A stretch of 64,000 bases of DNA, from contig JAERTH010000026.1 of assembly GCA_016844955.1 (NCBI GenBank), forward strand, positions 17,605-81,604, read 5' to 3'. The stretch is from Fidelibacterota bacterium (lineage in GTDB: Bacteria > Fidelibacterota > UBA8477 > JABMPR01). This document shows positions 34,032 to 45,300 of the stretch, in pieces. Position numbers and translations under genes: made by a program. The notes under the pieces were generated by a model. It searched no databases. It was given only the letters and a program-made list of their open reading frames with translations, and had not been told where the DNA came from. How positions within the stretch are numbered: the stretch's first letter is position 1; each line of letters begins with the position of its first letter.

Positions 34032-34250
34032 GAAGATTACGCCTTCAAAATGAGTGTAGAATTGCTCAACACAGTTCGCTGGACCCAACATTTCACCATC
34101 TAATTCGATCGATTTGTAAACATTCCACGTTCAAAGGATATAAATGTGAAACTTCTACCTGAAGAATTGCCAATTCAATCATTTTGTTAGAGAGTTTAAA
34201 ACCTTGGCAGATTAGATTCATTGCTAAATAATTGTTAGGGAGAAAGTATA

Positions 34251-35000
34251 GTGCGACAACTCATCATCATCATGCTCACATCAACACTTCTATTGGGTTG
34301 GGGAAAAACCGGTCATCGTGTAATTGGAACAATTGCTGAAGAAAACTTAACACCTGAAGCCAGGGAGCAAATCACACAGCTCATGGGGCATACGGATCTG
34401 GCCAGGGTCGCAAATTGGGCAGATGAAATAAAATCTGACCCTAAGTGGGATCATTCACATGACTGGCATTATTGTACCATTCTTGAGGGACATGATTACG
34501 AAGGTCCTGAGGCTGGGGGCAGAGCCATTCAGAAAGTAACTGAATTTACAGCGCTTCTCAAAAAAGGGACCCTGGGCAAAAAGGATCAACTCGATGTGTT
34601 TCGCTTTATCGTCCATATAGTTGGGGATCTACACCAACCGCTCCATGTGGGCAGTGGCACAGATAGAGGTGGCAATGATGTGAAAGTGAAATGGTTCTGG
34701 GATGAGACCAATCTTCACCGAGTCTGGGATTCCCAGATGATTGACCACATGCAGTACAGCTACACAGAATATGCCCAACAGATTCAATTGGGTATGAGCG
34801 CCGCTGACAAGCTGGCACTTCTAAATCCAGATGTTTTGAGTTTTGCAAAGGTTTCCAGGTCTGTTCACGAACAGATCTATGTCATTGGGGACGGGGAACT
34901 ATCCTGGGAATATATTTACAAAAACCGGGAACTTATGGAAGACAGATTGCTCAAAGGTGGTTTTCATCTCGCAGCAATATTGAATGATATATATAAGTAA
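34251..35000 (+). CDS. S1/P1-type nuclease
   Basis: The 249-residue secreted nuclease is of the S1/P1 zinc family, which cleaves single-stranded nucleic acids. After a short signal peptide (about residues 1-15, ending LLLG) the mature N-terminus would be WGKTGHRV, whose Trp and His bind zinc. Other zinc-ligand segments are ANWADEI, HDWHY, FIVHIVGDLHQPLHVG, GGNDVKVKW and NLHRVWDS. It starts at a GTG with AGGGAGA upstream. The patatin-like gene starts on the very next base after its stop, so the two are co-expressed. Confidence 0.92.
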   Translation: MRQLIIIMLTSTLLLGWGKTGHRVIGTIAEENLTPEAREQITQLMGHTDLARVANWADEIKSDPKWDHSHDWHYCTILEGHDYEGPEAGGRAIQKVTEFTALLKKGTLGKKDQLDVFRFIVHIVGDLHQPLHVGSGTDRGGNDVKVKWFWDETNLHRVWDSQMIDHMQYSYTEYAQQIQLGMSAADKLALLNPDVLSFAKVSRSVHEQIYVIGDGELSWEYIYKNRELMEDRLLKGGFHLAAILNDIYK

Positions 35001-35996
35001 ATGAAAAACCTATATACCTGGTTTCTTCTTTCAGTAGTTGGCTGTTCAATTATGGGGCAACCAACTCCGGCGCCACTTGACTCAAATACAATAAGTGAAA
35101 AATTCAGTCTGGTCCTCCAGGGCAAGGTGGAACAGGATTTCACAGTTGGACTGGCGTTAGGAGCAGGTGCAGCCAAGGGCTTTGCCCATATTGGAGTACT
35201 GGATGCTCTGGAAAAGGCAGGGATTCGGGTTGATATGATAGCCGGCAGTAGCATGGGCGCCATCGTTGGTGGTGGGTATGCAGCCGGGATGAGCGTTGCA
35301 GACTTATCTGATATTGTACTGAATACAGACTGGTTGGATGTTTTACAGCTCATTGATCCAGTTTTCCCGACCCGTGGTTTTCTAGATGGCCAGAAAATTC
35401 AAGACTATCTCGATGAATTGTATGGCTCCAGGAACATCGAAGATTTGTCCATGCCTTTTGCAGCAACCACAGTGGATATCATGCAAGGTGACCTGTACAT
35501 TCTTAATGAAGGTAACCTGGCCAAGGCCGCTCGGGCAAGCTCATCGATTCCAATTATTTTTAATCCACAATCCAATGATGAGCGGGTGCTGGTAGATGGT
35601 GGAATGATTGACCCCGTCCCTATCGACGTAGTTCGTTCCATGGGGGCTGACTACATCATTGCTGTCAATGTGTTGGCTTTATCGGAAGACAAAGAATTGA
35701 ACGGTTCTTTTCGCTATCTGGATGCTGACAAGCTAAAGAACAGTAGATCCACCTGGCACTTCCCAAGAGCTCATGAAGCCTGGTACACGGCGGGTAAACC
35801 CAACCTGGCGGAAATTGCCCATGAAACTGTTATCCTGTCCATGGCACTTATTGCAGCCAACCAAGTGAAATTGGCAGAACCCGATATGCTGGTTAATATT
35901 AGTACTGGACTATCCGCCTGGAATTTTTTGGAAGCTGAGATTGCCATCAATAAAGGCTTTGAGGTTACCAATAAGGTTCTGTCAGAGAAAAAGTAA
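35001..35996 (+). CDS. Patatin-like phospholipase (RssA type)
   Basis: The 331-residue protein has a probable signal peptide or lipoprotein-like N-terminus (residues 1-20, with VVGCSIMG). The patatin domain covers about 45-245: oxyanion loop GAGAAKGFAHIGV, nucleophile motif GSSMG (Ser) and the catalytic DGGMIDPVP (Asp). It hydrolyses lipid acyl esters. Its start abuts the stop of the nuclease. The C-terminal region (about 250-331) is helical and not recognised. Confidence 0.9.
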   Translation: MKNLYTWFLLSVVGCSIMGQPTPAPLDSNTISEKFSLVLQGKVEQDFTVGLALGAGAAKGFAHIGVLDALEKAGIRVDMIAGSSMGAIVGGGYAAGMSVADLSDIVLNTDWLDVLQLIDPVFPTRGFLDGQKIQDYLDELYGSRNIEDLSMPFAATTVDIMQGDLYILNEGNLAKAARASSSIPIIFNPQSNDERVLVDGGMIDPVPIDVVRSMGADYIIAVNVLALSEDKELNGSFRYLDADKLKNSRSTWHFPRAHEAWYTAGKPNLAEIAHETVILSMALIAANQVKLAEPDMLVNISTGLSAWNFLEAEIAINKGFEVTNKVLSEKK

Positions 35997-36103
35997 ATAG
36001 TAACAGATTGGATGCTGCTTTAATAGTTTACCCGATGTGAATTTATCCATCATATCATTGAGGTTTTAGTTGACTCAGGCACTGGTCAGTCGAAATTAAA
36101 TCC

Positions 36104-37546
36104 ATGCCCACGTACCGATTTCCCCACGCAGCTCTAAAAATTGGATTGTTCCTGGTTGTTATCATTTTTTTGGCGTCCTGTAGTTTCTTCGGTGAACGCA
36201 AGAAAGGGCAGTATATCCCCATAGATTTTGACCTGAAACAAGATGTTGGTACCTTTTCAGGATTGGGAGCTAATGTCCCCATTAGTTTTTACAGTCGTAG
36301 AATGAAAGTTCTCCAGACCTTTAACGATCTGGGCATAAAATATATTCGGGTCAAGCGTGAAAGTGATAACTGGGATGATATTCTGGCACTGCGCGCCTCA
36401 ACTTCTCGTCTGGGTATCAAATGGATCTATAGCCTGGACGCCATTCCCATTGATTTTGTCAATGAATATGGTCAATTGATTGATGTAAAGGGGTTCGCAG
36501 GCTGGTGGGCTGAAGAAGTGGATGAATTACTTTACCAGGATGTTCCTGCTGATTTTATTGAGTTGCTAAATTTTCCCCTGGTGGCACCCGGAGACTCACT
36601 ACCCTTCACTCCAGAAATTTATAATGAATTGATTCATGCCACCCGACTTGAACTGGATTTGCGTGAATTTAATGAGGTCTTGATCACCGGGCCTGGTTTA
36701 CCAAATCCAGGTGTTGATGGAGACAATGAGCTGTGGTACATGGGCCTGGATCAGGAAGCCTTTGAAACCCTTGATCATTGGTCAGTTCAGATGTGGGAAA
36801 ATCAGATCGAGGATGGGGAGCTGAGACCAGCCATTGAGCAATTGATTCAGTACCTGGAGGAAATAGAATCCCGCAAGGCAATATTCGTAAATTCTTATGC
36901 GACATCACATTCTCAATTTGGTGATTCACAATATCCTGATCCAAATCAGTATGATGTACTGGGTAATCTGGATTCCTATGAAACCTACTATTATTCAGCC
37001 AGCTTTAGCTTGCCTTATGCGCTAAGGGTCTATTCAAACACGCTTGATCTGCTCCGTCCGGGTCAAGTAGTTCCTATTATATATCAACTATATGATGCAC
37101 CGGCTGATGTAAAGTACAAAAAGAAATCCTGGGGTTTATTGGACCTGAATGGTGTCGCAAAACCGATCTTCACACTTCTCTCTAACCTGATGAAGCGCAT
37201 TCCAGACAGAGCCGTTGTGGTTCCTCCCACACAGGACCTGGCTGAAAACCTGAATGCTATCGTATTCAATAATAGAGAACAGGTTCTCGTTACCGTATCA
37301 AACGAAGATACACAATCCAAGTCTATTCAGGTACGGTTCAAGGGTGCTGGGCGAGTGCTGGAGTTTAGTAGTGCCGTCACCTGCCAATCACATGAGCTCA
37401 ATGCAGTAGCGCTCGGGAAACGGGATGAGATTGAAACCCTGGAAACTGAGTACAAACTGCGCTTCGATAGTGAATCAAAGAGTTATTCCTTTACTGTGGC
37501 CATGGAACCACAATCCACGCTCATCGCAGAGTTTCAGTATAAATAA
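36104..37546 (+). CDS. Lipoprotein resembling a TIM-barrel glycoside hydrolase
   Basis: The 480-residue protein has a lipoprotein signal (hydrophobic helix then LASC, Cys about 26). The body resembles clan-A type glycoside hydrolases: GTFSGLGANVPIS near the N-terminus, DLGIKYIRVKRE, IKWIYSLDAIP, a LDHWSVQMWE segment with an acidic residue at a strand end, and WGLLDLNGVAKPIFTLL, a phrase typical of the last barrel strand. A C-terminal beta-sandwich (about 375-480) follows. I cannot assign the family number or the catalytic Glu pair with confidence. No clear Shine-Dalgarno site was seen. Confidence 0.6.
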   Translation: MPTYRFPHAALKIGLFLVVIIFLASCSFFGERKKGQYIPIDFDLKQDVGTFSGLGANVPISFYSRRMKVLQTFNDLGIKYIRVKRESDNWDDILALRASTSRLGIKWIYSLDAIPIDFVNEYGQLIDVKGFAGWWAEEVDELLYQDVPADFIELLNFPLVAPGDSLPFTPEIYNELIHATRLELDLREFNEVLITGPGLPNPGVDGDNELWYMGLDQEAFETLDHWSVQMWENQIEDGELRPAIEQLIQYLEEIESRKAIFVNSYATSHSQFGDSQYPDPNQYDVLGNLDSYETYYYSASFSLPYALRVYSNTLDLLRPGQVVPIIYQLYDAPADVKYKKKSWGLLDLNGVAKPIFTLLSNLMKRIPDRAVVVPPTQDLAENLNAIVFNNREQVLVTVSNEDTQSKSIQVRFKGAGRVLEFSSAVTCQSHELNAVALGKRDEIETLETEYKLRFDSESKSYSFTVAMEPQSTLIAEFQYK

Positions 37547-37634
37547 ACGATCTGATCTTGCCTGAATTTCCATCGGCTATTTCCAATAATAGCTAAAACA
37601 AATTTACAGATATCCTTAGAATCCATATAGATTG

Positions 37635-38948
37635 ATGGCTGGTATGGAACAGTTGAACACAAAACACATATTAAAATTCTGGCTGCCCCTGGCCGGGACC
37701 TGGCTCATGATGTCCATGGAAGGTCCCTTCATTGCGGCCATCATTGCTCGTCTGGTGGATCCCAAATACAACCTGGCTGCCTATGGCGTGGCATTTTCAT
37801 TTGCTCTCATTGTTGAAGCACCAGTGATCATGATTATGACCGCTTCCACTTCTCTGGTTAATGATTTCGGATCCATGAAGAAGCTGCGGCAGTACACCTG
37901 GATGCTCAACGCCATCATAACCGCGGTTATGCTGATTCTGATTATTCCTCAAGTGTTCTTCTTCATCACACTTGATCTCATCGGATTACCTGAGAATGTG
38001 GCCAAGCTGACTCATGTGGCGACTATCATTATGCTTCCCTGGCCTGGAGCGATCGGGTTTAGACGATTTTACCAGGGGGTTCTCATCAGGAATCAGGCTA
38101 CCCGGCGTGTCGCCTATGGTACCGTTATCCGGCTACTATCAATGTCCTCCACTGCTCTCGGGCTTTTCCTTTTTACAAAACTACCAGGGGTTTATATAGG
38201 TACAGCGGCCCTTTCAGTAGGTGTTACCATGGAAGCCCTCAGTACCCGAGTAATGGTACATTCAATCCTCAAGCGGTTAAATGCCACCCACGTTTCAAAA
38301 CCAAAGGCTGACGCCCTGGATTTCAAAATCATCAACAAATTTTACTTCCCCCTGGCACTCACCTCCATGTTGACCCTGGGAGTGCATCCCCTGATCACAT
38401 TTTTTATAGGCAAAAGTCATATGGCCCTGGAATCTTTGGCTGTGCTACCTGTAGTCAGTTCATTCGTCTTTTTATTCAGAGGTGTGGGACTGTCCTTCCA
38501 GGAGGCAGCCATTACTCTGTTGGGAGTCAATAAGGAAAATGATCGCATCGTATACAGGTTTGCAACTATACTGGGTATCATACTTGCTTCGGGATTGATA
38601 ATCACTGCTGTTACACCGCTGTCCAACCTTTGGTTTTCCAAAGTGAGCGGGTTAAGCTCTGAATTGACCGGTCTGGCCTTGACCCCCCTTCTGATCATGG
38701 GTCTATTCCCAGCCTCAACTGTACTCATCGCCATGCAGCGGGCAATACTGGTAAAGGCTGGTCGGACGCGGTATATCACTACGGCAACGATAATTGAGGT
38801 CCTTACTATCATTGCAGTTCTCTATTTTAGCATTATCCATTTATCGGCCATTGGAGTGACGGCGGCAGCATCGGCATTTTTAACCGGCCGTCTGGCGGCC
38901 AATAGTTATTTTCAGTTCAAAATCAGCAGCACAAAGTACTCTAAATAG
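37635..38948 (+). CDS. MATE/MOP-type multidrug or lipid exporter-like membrane protein
   Basis: The protein of about 437 residues has twelve likely transmembrane helices, with MATE-like elements such as FWLPLAGTWLMMSMEGPFIAAI at the start, RFYQGVLIRNQATRRVAYGT in the middle, and a second-half repeat LALTSMLTLGVHPLITFFIG. It belongs to the MOP superfamily, possibly the ANKH/MATE-like branch. The transported compound is unknown. ATG 37635 is chosen; ATG 37644 is an alternative. The stop codon is inside a 13-bp hairpin that may end transcription. Confidence 0.75.
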   Translation: MAGMEQLNTKHILKFWLPLAGTWLMMSMEGPFIAAIIARLVDPKYNLAAYGVAFSFALIVEAPVIMIMTASTSLVNDFGSMKKLRQYTWMLNAIITAVMLILIIPQVFFFITLDLIGLPENVAKLTHVATIIMLPWPGAIGFRRFYQGVLIRNQATRRVAYGTVIRLLSMSSTALGLFLFTKLPGVYIGTAALSVGVTMEALSTRVMVHSILKRLNATHVSKPKADALDFKIINKFYFPLALTSMLTLGVHPLITFFIGKSHMALESLAVLPVVSSFVFLFRGVGLSFQEAAITLLGVNKENDRIVYRFATILGIILASGLIITAVTPLSNLWFSKVSGLSSELTGLALTPLLIMGLFPASTVLIAMQRAILVKAGRTRYITTATIIEVLTIIAVLYFSIIHLSAIGVTAAASAFLTGRLAANSYFQFKISSTKYSK

Positions 38949-38979
38949 ATGGCTAATCAGCGCATCAGCCATCTATTTA
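38942..38979 (+). terminator. Hairpin overlapping the exporter stop codon, possible terminator
   Basis: TAAATAGATGGCT (38942-38954) pairs perfectly with AGCCATCTATTTA (38967-38979), leaving a 12-base loop. The stop TAG is in the left arm. Only a weak T-rich tail follows, so termination may be partial. Confidence 0.45.
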
Positions 38980-39069
38980 TAGCCCTTGTTACCCACCCCG
39001 AATGCATCTATTTTTTAGTTCGACAACCAAACAGCATGATCATTGAATAAAACAGAAAAGTCAAATAAG

Positions 39070-40977
39070 ATGAGATCACGACGAGACCACATATTTGTTT
39101 TGAGTTTATTGCTCGTTCTCCTGGCATCACAATTTGTTGGATGTGGAACTGGAGGTTCAGGTACACCAGTAGCACAAGATGGTGTCCTTGATCTCCGAGA
39201 TCATAAATTTACCCGGCATGTAAATCTTGATGGTGAATGGCGGTTTGTCTGGCGGGACAGTAGTACAAACCCATCGACTTTGAGTGATGAGCATATTGAT
39301 ATTGAAGTGCCAGACTCGTGGAATGGGTACCGCTACAACGGAGAAAAACTTCCGGGTCATGGTTCGGGGTCATACTATCTCACCATATTGCTACCGGAAC
39401 AAAGTGCAGACTATGCAGCAGAGTTTCGCACCACCGGGACAGCCTACAATCTGTTTATGGATGAACGTCTCATGGGTGGTGTGGGGATATATTCCCTGGA
39501 CTCAGCCATGTCCAGCCCCAGATATGAGCCAAAAATTTATGATTTAGGTGGGCTATCCCATCAGGTCCATCTGCGAATTGATGTCTCCAATTATCATCAC
39601 CGTCTCGGAGGGTTATGGGAGTCCATCAGCTTTGGTACGAAAACCGATGTTTACTCTCATCGCGAAAGCCGTGTGGCCATGGAACTATTTATGTTCGGGA
39701 CAATTTTCGTCATGGGAATCTATCACCTCGGCATTTTTTCTTTAAGTACACGGGGAAAAGCGGCATTGTATTTTGGACTGTTTTGTTTGCTTATCGGGCT
39801 GCGTACATTGACCACAGGAGCAATATTTTTTCATCAACTCTGGCCTGGGGTGTCCTGGCAGTACCTGGTAAAGATTGAGTATTTGACCTTTTTCCTTGGT
39901 ATTCCCACGTTCTTTCTGTTTATACGACTGCAATTTCCTGATGAAATAGAAAAGTGGGCAGTGCAATTGGTTCTGGCGGTTTCAACACTCTTTGTTCTGT
40001 TGGCCCTGTTTACCAGTGTGGACACATTTTCGATCTCAATCACCTGGTTTCAAACCTTCAGCCTATTGTCAATGCTCTATGTTACCTACGGGCTGGGTTT
40101 GGCATTTATCCGGGGGGAAGAAGGCTCTTCATTGGTCCTCCTGGGTTTTATATCCATTGTGATTGCCTTCCTGAATGATATGCTCTATGTGGGAAATGTT
40201 ATCCAAACTGGTCATTTGATTTCCGTGGGACTCTTGATATTCATTTTGACACAGGCTTTTCTTATTTCCCTCAGGTTTTCTAAAGCTTATGACACCATTG
40301 ACACTCAGCGAATAAAACTGGAACGAACAAATACCGCATATCAATCTGAGATCGAGATCAGGAAATCCGCCGAGAACGAGGTTCTTAATCATAAGGAACA
40401 TCTGGAGGATCTGGTTAAAGAGCGTACCAATGAGTTACAGGTCGCTAATGAACGACTCAATGAATTATCCCGGGTTGATGGTCTTACAGGTATTGCCAAT
40501 CGGCGCCGCCTCGATGAAGAACTGGATCGTGAATGGAAACGGATGATGCGTAAGAAACACCCCTTGAGTGTGGTGTTGTGTGATATTGACCATTTCAAAC
40601 TATTTAACGACACCTATGGTCATCAACAGGGGGATATATGTCTCGTTAATGTTGCCACCGCCATTCGTGATTCCGTCAATCGCCCTGGAGATTTGGCTGC
40701 CAGATATGGTGGTGAAGAATTTTGCATTGTGTTGCCGGAGACAGATGCAGCAGGGGCCTGCCAGATTGCTGAAATAGTGAGACGCAATGTCAAAGCGCTC
40801 AATGTTGAACACAAATCATCCCTGGTCGGTAATGTTGTAACCCTGAGTCTCGGAGTAGCCACCATTATTCCTGATCCTGGCAGCGACCCCAGTATGCTAC
40901 TAAAAGCAGCTGACCGTGCTCTCTATCAGGCCAAGGGGAATGGCCGTGACCGTGTGGAGCAAAATCTGGTCGAATAG
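39070..40977 (+). CDS. 7TM-DISM diguanylate cyclase
   Basis: About 635 residues. A lipoprotein-like signal (VGCGTGG) is followed by a beta-sandwich sensing domain of the DISMED2/GH2-like type (about 35-200; LDGEWRFVWRD, VPDSWNGY, GSYYLTILLP), then seven hydrophobic helices (about 205-410), a coiled coil (about 420-470) and a GGDEF domain. The active GGEEF loop is intact, and an RPGD product-inhibition site lies five residues before it, so it should make c-di-GMP under feedback control. The start is uncertain: TTG 39043 is also in frame, and neither has a good ribosome site. A 16-bp palindrome spans the stop codon. Confidence 0.85.
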   Translation: MRSRRDHIFVLSLLLVLLASQFVGCGTGGSGTPVAQDGVLDLRDHKFTRHVNLDGEWRFVWRDSSTNPSTLSDEHIDIEVPDSWNGYRYNGEKLPGHGSGSYYLTILLPEQSADYAAEFRTTGTAYNLFMDERLMGGVGIYSLDSAMSSPRYEPKIYDLGGLSHQVHLRIDVSNYHHRLGGLWESISFGTKTDVYSHRESRVAMELFMFGTIFVMGIYHLGIFSLSTRGKAALYFGLFCLLIGLRTLTTGAIFFHQLWPGVSWQYLVKIEYLTFFLGIPTFFLFIRLQFPDEIEKWAVQLVLAVSTLFVLLALFTSVDTFSISITWFQTFSLLSMLYVTYGLGLAFIRGEEGSSLVLLGFISIVIAFLNDMLYVGNVIQTGHLISVGLLIFILTQAFLISLRFSKAYDTIDTQRIKLERTNTAYQSEIEIRKSAENEVLNHKEHLEDLVKERTNELQVANERLNELSRVDGLTGIANRRRLDEELDREWKRMMRKKHPLSVVLCDIDHFKLFNDTYGHQQGDICLVNVATAIRDSVNRPGDLAARYGGEEFCIVLPETDAAGACQIAEIVRRNVKALNVEHKSSLVGNVVTLSLGVATIIPDPGSDPSMLLKAADRALYQAKGNGRDRVEQNLVE

Positions 40978-40988
40978 TCATGACTATT
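40973..40988. promoter_or_regulatory. Perfect 16-bp palindrome at the cyclase stop codon
   Basis: AATAGTCATGACTATT is self-complementary without a spacer and includes the stop TAG. It lies between convergent genes. Its half-sites (ATAGTCA/TGACTAT) are the same words, in opposite order, as those in the dyad upstream of aceE. It is too short to be a good terminator, so a protein-binding site is possible. Confidence 0.4.
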
Positions 40989-41051
40989 TGCCACAAAAGT
41001 TAACACAGTTGTATCAGGTAAATGTTAAAACAGATTTAACAGCCAGGCAGG

Positions 41052-42347
41052 CTATCCGTCAGTACTGGTTTTTATGAATTTGAAGTAGAATACATTTCCT
41101 TGGGGTTGATTCTCATGAACTCCGACTTCTGCTCCCTGCGCAATGGCAATACGCTTTACAATAGCAAGGCCCAACCCGGATCCTTTGCGCGGTCCATCCA
41201 GAAGTTGAACACTCCGGTCAAAAATCCCACTCCGTTTGTCTTCTGGAATAGTTTTCCCAAAATCCCGGAGTTCTACCAGCGCGTATTTTGAATTATCCTC
41301 AGCCGATAATTCTATTTTATGTCCCTCGGAGGCATACTTAATGGCATTACTGATATAATTGGAAAATACTTCTCCAATAATCCGGTTGGTAGGCACCACA
41401 ATAGCGTCTGGAAGGTCAATTGATAGCTCCATATTCACTGAGTGTAACTGGGAGGCAAAGGTATCAGCAACACCAAGGAGTATAGGCACGATATCCATCT
41501 CTTCCAGCTGAATGGATTCTCCCATGCTCAATTTTGATAGCGTTCCGGCATCCTCAATAACCTGTACAAGATTGTCTGAGCTTTTCTTGATAAGATCAAC
41601 AATCTCATTGTCTGGAAATTCATCCTCCAGAATTTCCAGAGCACCAGAAATTACCCCTGAGGGGTTGCGGAGATCGTGGGTGATTATATCCAACAAGAGC
41701 TCTTTGAAATTATTTGCGGACATCAGCTGGGTAGAGAGTTCTCGCAGTGATTTTTCTGAAGCGATCAGATTTTCTTCAGCCAGTTTTTCTTCTGAGATAT
41801 CCCGATATATACCAAAGACTTCTAACTTACCCTCCATACTCTCCATGGGTGCTCCAACAATAGAGACATGGACCAGGGAACCATCTTTTCGTTTTCGTAT
41901 CCCTTCAGCTTCCTGGGGTATTCCTTGGGCGACGGCTATGGTGATTTTTTCAGCTTCACCGGTCTGATCAGGATCATTGAGCAGCTTATCTACATTCTTT
42001 CCTCGAGCTTCCTCATTGGTATACCCAAAAATCTGGGTGAACTTTTGATTAACATACTTGATGTTGCTGTGCTTATCAGCCCAAACAATGCCCTCTGGCG
42101 CATTACCAATGAGATTGTCAAGGTATCGTTTGTGCTGAGCCAATTCATCCGCAGCTATCACCTTCTGATGGTACTCCGAACGCAGGAGCTTCACAATAAA
42201 TGCGAAGGCTATAGATCCAAAGAACCAATATGCCAGGGCCATCCCTATGGGATTAATATTCCCTGGGAGCAGGCCTATCAACCCTAGAATGAGTATGGTG
42301 AGTACAGTTGGAAGGAAGAAAAGATATTTATTGTAGATTAATTTCAA
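41052..42347 (-). CDS. PAS-domain sensor histidine kinase
   Basis: The 431-residue kinase has two N-terminal membrane helices (about 9-28 and 34-56). A PAS domain follows (about 75-195; APEGIVWADKHSNIKYVN, GIYRDISEEK). The HisKA domain holds IITHDLRNPSG with its phosphoacceptor His, and the HATPase (about 300-428) has NAIKYASEG, LRDFGKTIPED and GSGLGLAIV. It begins nine bases downstream of the hybrid kinase at 42357-45566, so both are on one transcript and probably signal together. The signal is unknown. Confidence 0.92.
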   Translation of the reverse strand: MKLIYNKYLFFLPTVLTILILGLIGLLPGNINPIGMALAYWFFGSIAFAFIVKLLRSEYHQKVIAADELAQHKRYLDNLIGNAPEGIVWADKHSNIKYVNQKFTQIFGYTNEEARGKNVDKLLNDPDQTGEAEKITIAVAQGIPQEAEGIRKRKDGSLVHVSIVGAPMESMEGKLEVFGIYRDISEEKLAEENLIASEKSLRELSTQLMSANNFKELLLDIITHDLRNPSGVISGALEILEDEFPDNEIVDLIKKSSDNLVQVIEDAGTLSKLSMGESIQLEEMDIVPILLGVADTFASQLHSVNMELSIDLPDAIVVPTNRIIGEVFSNYISNAIKYASEGHKIELSAEDNSKYALVELRDFGKTIPEDKRSGIFDRSVQLLDGPRKGSGLGLAIVKRIAIAQGAEVGVHENQPQGNVFYFKFIKTSTDG

Positions 42348-42356
42348 CGCACAGTG

Positions 42357-45300
42357 CTAAATATTTTTTTCAATAATCTCGAGCAGCTGAGACCTGAATA
42401 TGGGTTTGGTGATAAAATCATTACAGCCAGCATCCAGGCATCGATCTCTATCGGAAATAAAAGCATGGGCGGTGAGTGCAATAACTGGTAGTTCACTATA
42501 ATTTGCATGTTCTCTGATCCAGGTGACCAGAGCAAGACCATCTTCGCCACCAACCAGAGAAAGATCTGTGACAACCAGGGTGATGGCAAAGGAGTCCAGG
42601 GCTTCGCGTCCTTCGCTCACCGTTGTAGCGTAATGGACTTCATAGCGATTTTTCAGGAATAAACCAAACAATCGCTGTGCGTTTTCATCATCCTCAACGA
42701 TGAGAATGTGCTGCAAGTCTGATTCTGGACTGGCTGGGGACTCAACTGTTTTTGGTGGTTCCTTTACTGGACTTGCCTCGACCTCAGCGGGTTCTGGTTC
42801 AGGTTGTTCTACAGGCATGACGGCTTCATACTTGGGGAAATTGACAAAGAAGGATGAACCTTTTCCCTTTTCGCTCTCTACTTCAATCTTGATGTCATGT
42901 AGCTCAAAATTCTTTTTTGAAAGCGTTAGGCCTAATCCCAATCCCTGGTAGTCTTTGGTATAGCCCATACTCTCCTGGTTGAAGCTATCGAAAATGCTTT
43001 GCAGCGACTTTTGCGCAATACCAATTCCGGTATCTCGAATTTCCAGGAGGCAGGAGCCATCATCTTCTAGGGTGAGGAATAGATCAACCTGACCCTCGTC
43101 AGTATAAGTGATGGCATTGTCCACCAGGTTGGTTATCGCTGTATGTAGCAGGCCCTTATCACCTGCCATGAGAAATGCGGTGGAGGGTTTATGATAGATA
43201 AACCCAATTTCCTTTTTATCGGCTGCCACTTTATGATCATTGTAAATGTTCTCAATGAGCACCGATAAATTAACAGTGCTGGTTTCCAGGTGTGTTGCGC
43301 CAGCTTCAATCTGACTCAAATCGATAATGGAATGAACAGCCCTCGTCAAGCGGTCACTGTTGCGTCGAATGATATCAAAATATTCAATATCCTGATCGGA
43401 AAGGTGTCCCCGTATTCGTGCAAAAATGAGATCGATATAACCGATGATAGAGGTGAGGGGGGTTCTAATCTCATGGGACATATTGGCCAGGAAGTAACCC
43501 TTAACTTCATCCGATTTTTTAGCGGTTTTAACCGCTTCGCGCAGCTCTTCTTCAAAGCGTTTCCGGTCGCTTATATCTCTAGCGGTAGCCAGCAGTACTT
43601 CCCTGCCAAAATACTGCACCCGGTTAACCTGAATTTCCTTGGGAAATGCCTCGCCACTTTTGCGTTTTTCCCAGAATTCGTAGCGTTGCGGCTCTCCCTT
43701 AAAAGCGCGTCTCAGGAGATTCCGAACTTCATCAAGATCGTTGTAACCCTCAGCGGAAAGATCGGCCACCGTTTTGCCAAGGAAGTATGATTCTTCATAG
43801 TCATAAAAGGCGGCAGCACCCCTATTCACGGCTATGATTTTTCCACTTTTGTCCAGAATGTAAATAGCGTCACTGGTGGAATTGAAAATATCCTCATAGC
43901 TTAGTTTTGAGCGCTCAAGTTCAAGAGCCGCCTGCTTCACTTCACTGATATCTTCAATAATTCCAATGTAACTATACTTGCCCTCATCATCACTCAGCGC
44001 CGATATGGTAGCATGGATCCAGAATTTTTCGCCATTACTTCGGATGGTTTCAAGCTCACCGGTCCAGGCTCCCTTTTTGGTCGCCTGAATGAGCTCTGTG
44101 GCAATTTCATCTGTGATATTTTCAGATTTAAGCATTGCCGGAAATTCACCAATTACTTCTTCACCGATAAACCCTGTCATGGTTGTGAAGGCAGGGTTTA
44201 CATAAGTAATCGACCCTTCAGAATTGGTGATGATAATGGCAGCAGGACTTTGCTCTACGACCTTTGACAATTTCTCTAATTGTGCTTGTTGTTCCTTGCG
44301 TTCACGCATGTCCCGACCGATGAGCAGAAAATTCGTGACTTTACCTTGCTCCTTCATGGGGTTGGAACTCACTTCAATGGGGATATCCTCTTCAGCCTGG
44401 GAGCGGACAAACATATCATAGCGCAGGGTTTCCGTGTTGCCCTTATCACGCAACTTTATTCGTTCATCCAACTCAGGTAAAGATCGTGGAGCAATAAATT
44501 TTTCTATATTTTGATTCACGATTTCGTTGGTCGGATATCCCAGTAATGACGAGGTGGAGGGATTGATGTAGTTGATTTCACCCTTTGAATCATGGACGAT
44601 GATCATATCCTCAGCGATTTCACTGAAACGGTTGAAACGCTCTTCACTACGAGCCAGGGCTGTTTTTGCCCTTCCGAATTGACGTTGCGAGTCCATAACA
44701 TGTAGTCGGCTACCTGCTTTGTTGGCTATTTCAACAAACAACCGCATGAATTCATCATTGGAAGGCATGTTCGGTGAGACGATGGCAGCCAATATCCCAT
44801 AAGTCTTGTCTTCAAAAGCAATGCGGGAACTGACAATGGGTTTATTGGGAAACTTGGCACCAAGGAGACAATCTTCACAGTTCTCCATGGAATGGCTTCC
44901 TACCTTGGTTTCATCATCATCAAGTACTGAACTGATACAATGCACCAATGATCCATCTTTTTGTAGAGGAGTAATCACTTCATCTGAGCCACCATGCAAC
45001 TTTGATATTTCAAGACGGATTTCAGAATTTTCATCCAAAAGTCCCGTCCAGACAAAGCTGAAGGAGGGGAATCTGGTGAGGGCTTCACAGACTAGATTTA
45101 AATAACCCTCTTCCTCATTTGCATCTTCGCTGAGATGGTTAATATCATTCAGCGCGTAGAGCATTTCATTTAGATGCTCTATCTTAGTTTCTGATTGGAA
45201 TTTATACAGAGCCATTTCGATGTTTGAGTGCAAGTCTCTTTCATTAAAAGGCTTGATGATGTAGCCATAAGGAGAGGTGACTTTTGCACGCTCAAGAATA

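Larger units (their letters stand above)
33569..34250. other. Divergent intergenic region with sigma-54 regulatory elements
   Basis: The 682-bp spacer lies between the minus-strand redox operon and the plus-strand nuclease gene. It holds the -24/-12 promoter (33601-33617), paired 17-bp dyads (33696-33798) and a possible 40-codon frame (33909-34031). The rest is AT-rich, and no further element was recognised. Confidence 0.6.
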